The translations under genes were made by a program, and so were the position numbers. This document shows, one piece after another, positions 48,914-59,634 of a stretch of 64,000 bases of DNA. Numbering within the stretch: the first letter of the stretch is position 1; every line of letters starts with the position of its first letter. Source of the DNA: Carnegiea gigantea (taxonomy: Eukaryota > Streptophyta > Magnoliopsida > Caryophyllales > Cactaceae); contig JAKOGI010000080.1 in the NCBI GenBank assembly GCA_029747015.1, positions 654,501 to 718,500 on the forward strand, given 5' to 3'. The notes beneath the pieces were generated by a model that was not told where the DNA came from, ran no database searches, and was given only the letters and a program-made list of their open reading frames with translations.

Positions 48914-49476
48914 TAGGGATGTGAGCATTTTCCGTATCTGAAAAATTCGATTACAATTCGTCCCATTTGTAACCAAATAGGTGATGAAAATAGGTTTCAA
49001 GTGGGTGTAGATATGAGTATGTGTACTGCGTTTGAAAATGAGTATGAGTATGGATTCTTAAAACTCATATCCGATTGTGTACTCGATTTTTTAGTAAAAG
49101 GCAACCAAAATAAGGTAAAATCCAAAAATAAATGGCAGCAAACTATAAGCGTATACTGTTTAATTATGTAGAAATGAAAAATTATTTTTTTTTTACAATT
49201 TTAACTTTTGTAAGTCCATCCAAACATGATTCTTCATAGTGTCGTTTGAAATTACTAATCAAATATAGTGTGCATGCAAATATGGATTGAATATCGGTGA
49301 CACTTTGCGTACTCTATATATACTCGAATAAAACTCATAAACCTAAAAATCCCGATGGGTATGAATATGGGTACAACTACAAACCCAATCGATATGGGTG
49401 TGGGTGTAACTTTTGAAAATATGTACGGGTGAGGTATAACTCAACTTGTCCCGAACCCGCCTCACGCTGATCCTAA
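48914..49476. mobile_element. Second hAT-type non-autonomous element (563 bp)
   Basis: The left end is TAGGGATGTGAGC. The right end, in complement, is TTAGGATCAGCGTGAGGCGG, a degenerate inverted repeat. Flanks CTAATATG (48906-48913) and TTAATATG (49477-49484) form an 8-bp duplication with one mismatch. The interior carries GGGTATGAATATGGGTAC and CCCGAACCCGCC words typical of plant TAGGGATG-type hAT derivatives. It lies just upstream of the MAPKKK promoter. Confidence 0.7.
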
Positions 49477-50886
49477 TTAATATGCTCGTATGAGCTTTTT
49501 GTTTTAATTAAATTAAAATAAAATAAAAGGCACGAGGTCTTGAGTAAGGGCATATTCTTTTTTGCAATAAGATGCAGGTGTAAGTTGTAAGGAAATGCAA
49601 TAAGTTACAAGAAGATGTAAAGAGTTGTAAATAGCTATAAGAAGTTGTAAGAAACTGTATGAAGTTATAAGGGTAGATGTAAGGAATTATTGTATTAAAA
49701 AGTTGTATAATTTAATTTTTAGATATGTACGTATAATTGTTGGTCTTTAATCTATGAATTATGAAATAAATTACTTCATGAAAACAAATTACGTGTATCA
49801 TTGACATTTATGAAATAAAATTTATAACGTCACTAACAAATTATACTTTAACATTGCAAAAAAATTCTATTTTTCCAGGATTATTGCTTTGGATAATAAA
49901 AAATAATATCGAAATAACGTAATTAATGAAAATAAATATTTAAACAAGTCAATCAAATAACAATAAGATAAATTCAAGTCGACAAATATGTAGTACGAAA
50001 TATGTTCCACACTTGAGGTTGTCTTTTTTTGGTATTACATCAATTTCACTTCCATATAAGCAAAATTAAAAGATAACAATTTTTTTCAACAAAATTGAAT
50101 ATGACTCTATCAATGAAATCCTATTTGAATTAAATATTTTTGAATTAAATTCAATCTAATGTTCAATTGAAAAATGATAGCAACTAAGTTATCATGGATA
50201 AACATATGGATGAAATAGCTAAAATATTTTCGTCATTTGCACCTTGACCATTTTCATGCATGATTCATATCGAAACTCAAACATAAGTATAATTTTTGTA
50301 TTATCATTTTAAAACATGTTGACTTATTTTCTCTATAATGGCATATAAGCTTCATGTCGAAATTCAAACATTATTTCACATTATTAAATTATGTTTTTAT
50401 GTCTGTGCAAATATTATATTCATAAAAAGGCTTTATTAAAAGCTGTAGGATTTTTTACATTAGTGGTATATAAAAAAATATGCATATATTTCTATAAATA
50501 TGGAAAAAAAAAATGACAAGTTGAATGTTATGGAAAATACATAAGGAGATGTAAGAAGATATAAGAAGATGTAATGAGATGTAAAAAGATGTAAGGAGTT
50601 ATAAGGAGCTGTAAATAGCTGTAAGCTAAATCCTCACAATTGCACACACACAAGGAAAAAAAAAGGCCTCTGTGCGACGATTTCACCATTGATTAACGAT
50701 AGAAGTTGATGAAAACGGAGAAAATAGATGAATGGTTATCACGAAATGTGTGAATACGAGTGATGTTTCACCCATGAACACTTATTAACATTGATACAAA
50801 ATCATTTTTTAAAAAATAATTTAAGTACTATTCGACATTCATAATAATTCATTAGTACTACTTAGTATTTATCAATACTCACTGGT

Positions 50887-51195
50887 TCTGTTTGACAAAC
50901 AACTGTTAACTATTTATATTAGTTGTTAGCTGTGCATTGTTTGTATTAGCTGTTTGTAGAAAAATTATTTTCTGAAATTAGTTATTTCAGATAAAATTGT
51001 AAGACAAAAAACTATTTTTCAAAAAGTTATTCCATAAACTCATAAAATTAACTTTTTTTAAATTAACTTTTTGGACCCAAAAAACTCTTCTACCATACAC
51101 CTAAATTAGTTTCTTGATAAAATCAAGCAGCTAAATTTGGTCCACATAGCTGTTTTTTGTCAAAAAACTATCCAAAAAGTTATTTATCAAACACC
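50887..51195. mobile_element. MITE of the TTTGACAAAYAACTGTTA family, near full length
   Basis: Ends TCTGTTTGACAAACAACTGT and TTATTTATCAAACACCC, with interior TAAAATTGTAAGACAAAAAA and TTAACTTTTTGGACCC shared with the copy at 11884-12197 over its length. The flanks (TACTTAGTATTTATCAATAC on the left, ATCAGCATTGATAAATAAT on the right) resemble the second MITE type at 21090, so this copy probably inserted into one of those. Confidence 0.7.
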
Positions 51196-51500
51196 CACTA
51201 TCACTAATTAACACTCATCAGCATTGATAAATAATATGTTACTCATTATAAGTTTGAAGAGATGGACCCTTAGCCATGCACCTCTAGATCATCAGTTTGC
51301 ATTTAATTTTTATTATTTCTGTATCTTATAGTTTATGTATTTTAAATTTTTAATCATGCACCTATAAATTCATGTTTATGTTTTAAAAAATGAGAAAAAA
51401 ATAAACACTAAATATCAAAAGCACATAAAATTAGATTATATTATAATCGAATATGGGTGATAATTATAAAAATAAATACAAAAACATCTCAAATTAAACA

Positions 51501-51610
51501 AAACAACAATGACAACTCCCAATATAGATATTACTTTCACATGGTTTAGGAATATCGAATAAAAGTGACATTGTCTATGCAAAGTTGCAAACATTTGGAA
51601 TCGGACCCAA
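51501..51610 (-). mobile_element. Decayed Au-type SINE
   Basis: AACAACAATGACAACTCCCA is followed by a much-mutated body (TTACTTTCACATGGTTTAGG, then GTGACATTGTCTATGCAAAG) and TGGAATCGGACCCAA. The order of blocks follows the intact copies. Old copy, same orientation. Confidence 0.45.
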
Positions 51611-53859
51611 TACTACCTATTGTAAACTGTGCAAAAATCTTTTTTATCTTGAAAACTAATGTCAATAGTTAATGTTCCTATTAATCGTTAAGTTATTTTT
51701 GTATACTTTCCAATTTTTAAGGGTGGCTTTGCTAACAATTTTTATTTTTTTGGTTGTCTTTCCATCTCCCTTTCCTCATTTACAATATTTACTTGCTTCT
51801 CAAAAAAAAGACATTGTACCCCTTGTGATGCAACTATTTTAGGGTTTTGTATAAATACATGTATATGTATGTATATGCGCGTGCTCGCACACACATACTC
51901 ACATATATATGTGTGTGTTGTGTGTGTTACCTTTTTATATATGTGTTTGAAAAAGGTATATATTTGAAAATTTAGGATAATATATAAGGACGTGACGTGG
52001 CTTTAATAGTTACTGATCATAATAGTGAGTTCGTTTGGTTCATAATTTTTTAAAAACATTGGTTTGCAAATAGAGTCAACAATTTGTTTTCAAATTTTAT
52101 GTTTAGTTTATGTTTTTAAATTTGCAATCAAATTCATAAATTGAGGAATCACTCAAGTTTTTAAGCATGAATTTGAGTAAACCTCTCCACATATAAACCC
52201 ACATTCTTTGAATCCATTTTATCATTTATAGACTTGAGTCATAAGAACTAAAAATCATTCTCATGCTACTTCATTTCTATTTCCTCTCTCACTCCTATAT
52301 CCACAACAAAATATGAAATGAAGATAAACTTTCAAATACATTGGTCATTAAAAGATTCCCACGAGAAGATTGTCGTGGTATAGGAGCGAACATCAACAAT
52401 ATTTGTATTATGTATTTGAAGCTATACTTCAACCATATGTTGTAGAATCACAATTATTCATGTACGATTTTCACTGTAAATATAGTTTAACGTTTTATTA
52501 ATAAAGTCACTGTGTTTTCCATCAAATTATCCCCCAAAAAAGCTTATAATCTGCGGGTATTTTCTAATCCAAATTTATAGTAAAACATTTTTCCTTTTTC
52601 CTTTTAAATACTGCTCGTCATATTGTCCTTTTTTTAATTTTACAGGTCCAAGAGGTCACCAATAGCATCCCCCCCCCCCAATGCTTCATTATAAAAAAAG
52701 GTTTGACTTATTAAAAATATATCTTACTCTATACAGATAAAAAGACTATATAAGTCAGGCGCTTATGGTATCAGAATGACCTTCCTGAGTTATCTAATTT
52801 GCAAGTTGTGGACATTACAACTTCAATCCCCCAAAAAAATTATTAGAACCAAATGGTTCTTTGCATAATGGTAAGTTAGAAGACGATTCACTTTGGACAA
52901 CACGAATTCCATGCTAAAAACTCCCTAAGCAAAATCACATCGCCTAGTCAAATGGAAACGCCCTCGTATTAGATTAATTGAGCTAAACTTCCATGGATCT
53001 AATATGGGTAACTCAAGCATTGAGGACTTTGTTATTATAAATTAGACTGGAAAGTCCATTGAAGTAAGAGCATACAGCTTAGGCAAAACATCGATTTGAA
53101 TTGTCAAAGCTATGGGGGCTCAAATACGACATTCAAGAAACGCTCAAGGTAAGAATTCGCAACATCGAAGTCGAATAATGATACAGTAATATCATTAGCC
53201 AAACTTCCAAGGACAAGTCCAATATGATTTGGCAAAATGATTTTATTATTTAGGATATCCGTCTATTTGTCACAAAGTTCACCACCATCAATTTCAATCA
53301 TCTCTTCAGAGAAGTCATTCAGTTTCCAACCAAATTATGTGGGACGTCATTAACGATCAAAGTTTCCATTGTATCTTGTATGATGACAACCTTAATAAAA
53401 CAATTTGTAGGAATAGTTACCTAAGCTGTATTTCCTTGTATTTAGTATATCAAAAATATAAAAATATAATAAAAATGTGGAAAACTCAATGTGAATTTGC
53501 AAATAGATGGCAAAATAACGTGTCCCTAAACACCGCATTTGCACAATATATAAATAATAGACATGAGAGTTTATGCTCCCATGTATAGTTGGATAAAATT
53601 GGACACGTCAGATTTACACATTTAAAAAAAAAGAAAAAAATATTGGAAGCCCCATAACCCACGACTGACTCTGTAACCGCCAGTGCTTCATTTCTCCTCT
53701 TCTTCATTTCTTCTCCTCAACTGTTTCTCCTCCTCTTTGTTTCTCCTCCTCATTGATTCTCTCTCTGGTAGTGTGAAGAATTCATGGTATCAAGCAAGGA
53801 GTTGAGAAAACAAGCGAGCGTTCATAAATCTAGTGAATTGAGACCTGTAACCATCATCA

Positions 53860-54356
53860 ATGGCTACTGAAGCTGAAAATTCAGTGAACGACGAGAGGAG
53901 AAGGCCAGAAGGAGTGAGAATCACATACAAGCGAAAATTCAGTGGCCTCTCTTTTTACTTGCAAGTAAGGTGTGACACTGATTCACTATTGTTTGAATGC
54001 AAACCGCGGCTGCCTAGTTCTTTATCTTTGTGTTCTTTGATTGTTGTTCTGCAGATTTCGATTGCTCTGGGTATGGCCAAGGACAACGATGGCAAGAACC
54101 GAGAATTGATAAAGAGAATTGAAGTTGACCCGTATATGTCGTGTGCTGTTCTTTAGTGTTATGCTTCTTTTAAGAGCATCATTAAATTCATGGTCCAAGG
54201 GCCTAATGAGATAAACTAAGTTTGCCATGATATCTCGGAGGTGTAGAAATAAAGATTGTCATTATCTCTTGAGAATCTATTAATTCTTGATCTATATTTT
54301 TCAGTGTTATGGAGAAGATATTTGCTCAAGTTGAGACCCATATACAACAAGGGGAT
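53860..54356 (+). pseudogene. Possible small gene or captured gene fragment
   Basis: A CT-rich leader (53690-53770) precedes an ATG at 53860. Exon 1 (53860-53964) encodes ERRRPEGVRITYKRKFSGLS and ends CAA with a GTAAGG donor. Exon 2 (54055-54156) follows GTTCTGCAG in phase, encodes MAKDNDGKNRELIKRIEVDP and then stops, for 68 aa in total. A third exon-like stretch after TTTTTCAG (54305-54356) encodes VMEKIFAQVETHIQQGDL and a GTAAGG donor. The splice-like structure suggests a real or captured fragment. I do not recognise the family, and the repeat array that follows it argues for a mobile-element context. Confidence 0.35.
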
Positions 54357-54379
54357 CTGGTAAGGGAATATAAGTTGAG

Positions 54380-54840
54380 ACCCATATACTGTACTGGCCT
54401 TCATCGTATGGATGTTTACTACACTAAAGATGGATGTTCACTACACTAGTTAATATTGTTCATTATACAACTTAATGATGTTCACTATAGTTTATGGGTA
54501 AATATTGTACTGGCCTTCATCTTATGAATTTTCACTACACTAAAAATGAATGTTTACTACACTTTTGAAATTCTTCATCATACAACTTAATGATGTTCAC
54601 TATAGTTTATAGGTAAATATTGTACTGGCATTCATCTTATGAATTTTCACTACACTAAAGATTAATGTTCACTACACTTATTAAAATTGTTCATTATACA
54701 ACTTAATGATGTTCACTACAGTTTATAGGTAAATATTGTAGTGGCCTTCATCTTATGATTTTCACTACAGTAAAGGTGAATGTTCACTACACTTGTCAAA
54801 ATTGTTCATTATACAACTTAACAATGTTCACTACAGCTCA
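54380..54840. repeat. Tandem repeat array, about 116-bp unit, four copies
   Basis: The word GTACTGGCCTTCATCTTATG (and variants) recurs at 54391, 54507, 54622 and 54738, a period of 115-116 bp. Each unit also holds ATGTTCACTACACT and TTCATTATACAACTTAATGA. Another unit occurs alone at about 55300-55420. There is no open frame across the units. Confidence 0.9.
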
Positions 54841-54848
54841 TTTCGTGG

Positions 54849-55185
54849 CAACCTTCATCATCCCCAACACTTGGTAACGCAATAAGGCTTCTCCAGTTTA
54901 TAAGTAAATTACAGCAAACGCATAGTACAACACCGCCCAAAAACTTGGGAAGAAAAAAGTGGGATGGGAGATTAGTAATTGACAATTGTTCAATGTACTG
55001 AACAATGATGTTCATCACACAACTTAACGTCGTTCACTAAGGTTTCTCTAATTCAAACAAACTTATCAAATTTAAACATGATTTAAAATATGGAGAAACG
55101 TATTATAATTAACGTAAGTATTTAGGTTGACCCATACTTGACAACGTAATAAGGTTTCTACGGTTTATAGGTAATTACCAAATAG
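54849..55185. repeat. Duplicated block, copy 1 (about 340 bp)
   Basis: ACCTTCATCATCCC, AAAAACTTGGGA, GTGGGATGGGAGATTAG, CACTAAGGTTTCTCTAATTC and CGTATTATAATTAACGTAAG occur in the same order at 55675-56010, 824 bp away. A third, shorter copy covers about 56040-56215. The block ends share the TTCACTACACT words of the adjacent 116-bp array. Confidence 0.85.
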
Positions 55186-55674
55186 GACATTAGACAACAC
55201 TAAAGATGCTTTAATATTGTACTGCAACTGATGCTTTAATGCACATTTCAGGGCTCATTGTGTATATAGATATGCCACCTAGAAGTATCTCCTCTTCGCC
55301 AAAATGTATATAAATATTGTACTGGTCATCATCTTATGAATGTTTACTACACTAAAGATGAATGTTCACTACACAAATCAATATTGTTCATTATACAACT
55401 TAATGATGTTCACTACAGTTTCTCGGCTTCAAATGAACTTATCAAATAAACACGTTTAAAAGCAATTACAAATGTTCGCTATACAAGTCAATAGTGTTCA
55501 AACATTTATCAATGTGTTCACTATAATATTCAAACATGTTCCATAAGTTAAGATTAGTAATTTCCTATAAACTAAATAGTTCACTATACTACTGAATGTT
55601 GCGAATTAGAATATTCAGCATCATAATAGACCATAAAATCATTGTTTAAGAAAAGATAATTAAATTTCATGGTA

Positions 55675-56215
55675 ACCTTCATCATCCCTTACACCTAGGA
55701 ACACAATGAGGCTTCTCCGATTTTTAGGTAAATAACAGGAAGCACGTACCATAATAACGCCTAAAAACTTGGGAGGAAAAGTGGGATGGGAGATTAGCGA
55801 TTAAAAATTGTTCACAGTACTAGTCAATGTTGTTCATTACACAACTCAATGTGGTTCACTAAGGTTTCTCTAATTCAAATAAACTTATCAAATTTGGGGA
55901 AAAAATCTACAATATGGAAAAACGTATTATAATTAACGTAAGCATTTAGTTTGACCCACACTTGACACCGTAATAAGGTTTTCTACGGTTTATAGGTAAT
56001 TAACAAGAAGCATATTAGACAACACCATACAAAAATTTGGAAGGGAAGTGGATTGGGTAGTTATGGACTACAGAATAGTTCACTACACTAGTATATGTTG
56101 TTCATTCTACAACTGGATGAGATTTATTAAGGTTTCTCAGATTCAAAGAAACTTATCAGATATGGAAAAAAATATCTAAAATATGAAAAAGCATATTATA
56201 ATTAACATAAGCGCT
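55675..56215. repeat. Duplicated block, copies 2 and 3
   Basis: 55675-56010 repeats the block at 54849-55185. 56040-56215 repeats its second half (GGAAGGGAAGTGGATTGGGT, TTAAGGTTTCTCAGATTC, CATATTATAATTAACATAAG). Together with the array before it, the cluster spans about 54380-56220 and looks like the internal repeats of one larger unclassified element. Confidence 0.8.
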
Positions 56216-56229
56216 TCCACAATGCTCAT

Positions 56230-58480
56230 GTCCATTTTAAAAATGAATCTTCACACAAAAACTTGAGATCCCAACTTGATAATATAGTAATAGTAAATTT
56301 AGGAGATTGACAATAGCAATTAATTAAATAATAGCACAAAATTTTGATGAAAGCAATCCTTGAGAAGCTGAGATATGGCTCGCCACTTTCTTTAAAGGCA
56401 AAATCAGTTTTTGCAATGAACAGTAGCACGCTGTAGGAATTTTAATAACCGCCACCCTTTTTTTTTTAAAAAATATTGTTGATATCAAATGTATTCCAGG
56501 GAAAAAAAAAAATTAAGTGCTGATGTGGCACATCTAACTGTCGCTGACATGGCTCGAGAGCATGAACTCCTAGGTCTACATAATAATTTGCAGCACTTGC
56601 AGATCCCACGACATTACGCTGACGTGCTTATATATGATCTACAATCATAATGCTACTGTACGTGAGGCGAGAGCACAAATACATCGGCAAGTGTAAACGT
56701 GAATATTTCGGTTTTGGATGTTAGCATTTATTGTTTTCAGGCTTAATTAATTTATCATCACGTGTTATATACGGTTATAGACAATAATAAATAGTTGTGT
56801 TGAATATTGCTAGTATCTGAGATTAAGTTTGATTGAGAAGATAAGGGGACAAAGCCTATATTATACTCTTAAGAGTATATAATCTCACAAGTTATGTCAG
56901 CGCCATATATTAAAAATTATCTATATGACAAATACAGGTTAGAAAAATATATATACGTAGCAAATTGGAGTACACACTCCTAGGTGTATGATATACATTA
57001 CCATGAGGGGTGTATAACATGCTTGCTTTATATAAGTACCACCTTAATTATCATGCCTAGATACCAATGCATTTAAATGCTTAGCATTGTAATGCTAAAG
57101 TATGTGGTTTTGCTCGCATGCATGACATATATTATCAGTGCATGCACTGTTTTGAGATAGTGTTATACTGTTGATCTTATGAGGGTTGCATGTAGGTTGA
57201 ATATGCATATATACATGAGTGCAAATTAAGGACAGTGTTTTGAGATAGTGTTATATCGTTGATCTTATGAGGGTTGCCTTGTAAATGGAAGTTCATAGGG
57301 TTTAAGGCATGACCATTAACTTGTTGGTAAAATAACATTATAACAACCAGCGAATCGAACATCTAGATAACATATTATGTTAAATTAAGACTAGAGTGCG
57401 TCACTTAGAACAATACAAGAAAAAAGGAAGATATTTGATGTAAGGACATGAGACCATGCTGCTATATCATATACACTTAAAAAAAAAAAAATAATTTGAG
57501 AGACAATGTATATGTTTAAATTAGGTTTTTTGTCTGGACTACAAAATAAAATTTACACGGATTATATCAGTTATCTTATATTGTCTAACTATTTCAAGAT
57601 TTTCCTATAATATTCAGAGCATACATTTGGTATAAATTTTATGTTGAATATATTTAATCACTAATAGTACATCATCTTCAAAAGATGTTATTTAGGATAT
57701 ATTTAGACCAACCACTTTTCCTATAGGAATAGATGTGTTCAATAAGTTAGTGCTTGAGCTAACAGTTCTATTAGCATTTAATTTTTCAAGTAGTATTAAT
57801 GACAATAGACCTCTAGTTAAATATTTTTTCCCCAAGTTAAGAATGCATTAATTGATTTTATGTTTACAAATTTATCGATATTTTTTTTATTTACATTTAT
57901 ATTAATGGGCTAATCTAACAACTAAACAAATATGACACATTGTCTTCAAATATTTGGCAAAACAATTATTTGTAACACCTATTGTTGCATAAAAAGTTAT
58001 GTAATTTTGCTACATAAACAACTAACTGTAACAAATAGGGTATTACTTAAATAAACTGAAAAAATTGTGTGTGAGAATACGTGGACATGACTGAAAACAT
58101 AAACCGAATTGAAAAAATTTTCAGTAATTTACGGTATCTTCAGCTGTTCAACTTTAAATTTCAGATACATATATCACCAAACTTGAAATGTTTGCCATCT
58201 CTGTGTAAAGGTGTTCATCATCGTTCACCATGCATGTTATTCATACTACACAATCTCAGAAATTTCATTTTTATTTAGTTATCAATTATTTTTGTATTTT
58301 GCAGTATATTTTTTTTCCCCATCATAAAAACGGAAAGTTGGTTCGGTTACGCACTTGCGTGGGGGATTTTTCATCGACCTGTGGTAGCAAACTGGCACTG
58401 GCATAGCCAAAAAAAAATCACAAAAAATATAAAAATAAAAGAAAAACAAGAGAAGAGAAAATGAAGGAAATAAATACAAC
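56230..58480. other. Gene-free region with one dispersed repeat copy
   Basis: No exon was recognised. The repeat copy at 56851-57003 is listed separately. Two short words, TTTTGAGATAGTGTTATA and GTTGATCTTATGAGGGTTGC, recur about 88 bp apart near 57151 and 57239. Confidence 0.6.
56851..57003. repeat. Dispersed repeat, copy 2 (about 150 bp)
   Basis: Matches 22428-22576 from AAAGCCTAT to CATTACC, with CCATATATTAAAAATTATCT and ACACTCCTAGGTGTAT conserved. Confidence 0.75.
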
Positions 58481-58529
58481 ACTCAAACTCCTGCCAAACA
58501 AAGGTGGTTCTTCATACGCTTTGTATCCG

Positions 58530-59634
58530 TTCCCTGAACTGCAATTGTCTTCTCTTTCTCTCTCCTCTGTCTCTCCTCCATCTCTCGCTCTCACACAAAA
58601 CCCTAATTTCATCGCCTTCCGAATTTCCCGACTCATCGTTTTTGCCCTCATTGAACTCCTCTTACACAGATACAGTATTGGCATTGACAAATTCATCATC
58701 GACTCTTTACGACGCTCATACTACGCCCAAGGTTTCGATTTTCGCTGCCTCAATTTTGCCCTTTGGTTCTCTATTTGATTCATTCGAGGTTGGTGATTCT
58801 AGACATCGTTTTCTGTATCTGTTGTATACGAGGGTTCGAATTTGTGTTGTTTTTGGTGGATTTTTATCAATCCATTGCATATCGAATTGTTACTCGCCGA
58901 AAAGGTTTGTTTATCTTGGAAAACGGATTAGGGTTTTCTCGTAATATCGTCTGAATCGAATCATTCTTGATTCTCCTATTTCTAGGGATCCTATATTGGC
59001 CCTATTATTCATGGTATAAGCCTCCGTGCTAGACGCGTTTGTTTCGGCTTGGTTTTGGTATAACGAGGATATGATATGAGTGCGAATAGTTTTGGGTTTG
59101 TCTGGTGACGAGGCTTACGTGAGTGTGGCTTCCTTGCTCTGCAAATCCATCTCCGAAGAAAGATGGAGGCGTAGAATAAATTATTTTTTCCTTTTTTTTT
59201 TATTCCCTTCTCATTTCTTTACTTGTCCACCTGCTGCCATCCTTCGCATCCGGTTCCTCCATTAATCTGCGTCACTAATTTTGTGAGCCCTAGTTTTTGA
59301 TTCTACAAAGAAACGTCAAATTCCCTTAGATTTTGGAGAGTGGTTTTCCTTCCAGGAAGGGTCTGAACTCCTTTCATTCGTTGACAATTGAGAGAATAGA
59401 CTAATTGCAATCAAAATATTGGAACGACAGCGAATACCATCTATTAGTGGAGATAAATAGGACTGGTCTTCATAACAGAAGTAAGGATTGTAGGGTTGGT
59501 GATAAGTGGATAATTAGGTTTAGGTGGAGTTGGCTCTGCAGAGGGTGATATCTTGTGGCGAGGAGGTGGAAGGGTTTCGCAAAAGGTGATTGACAATATT
59601 TTTGATACATATATTATCATGCTTAGTGCTCAGT
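58530..59634 (+). promoter_or_regulatory. Predicted leader and 5' UTR intron of the downstream gene
   Basis: A CT-rich stretch (CTTCTCTTTCTCTCTCCTCT, 58549 on) followed by CACAAAACCCTAATTTC looks like a plant transcript start. Possible donors are GAG then GTTGGTG near 58788 and AAAAG then GTTTG near 58903. The acceptor GTGCTCAG ends at 59633, one base before the start codon. Open frames in this interval are short and not conserved in appearance. Confidence 0.45.

Larger units (their letters stand above)
49480..53600. other. Gene-free AT-rich region
   Basis: No exon was recognised. It includes runs of GATGTAAGAAG-like words (49560-49690 and 50540-50625), a nested MITE (50887-51195), a SINE remnant (51501-51610) and a purine-pyrimidine alternating patch with TATGTGTGTGTTGTGTG near 51900. 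Confidence 0.65.

Noticed and set aside
58418..58944. Frames of 93-146 codons around the 58.5-kb leader
   Set aside because: Translations of CT-rich leader or its complement; the well-supported coding exon begins only at 59635.
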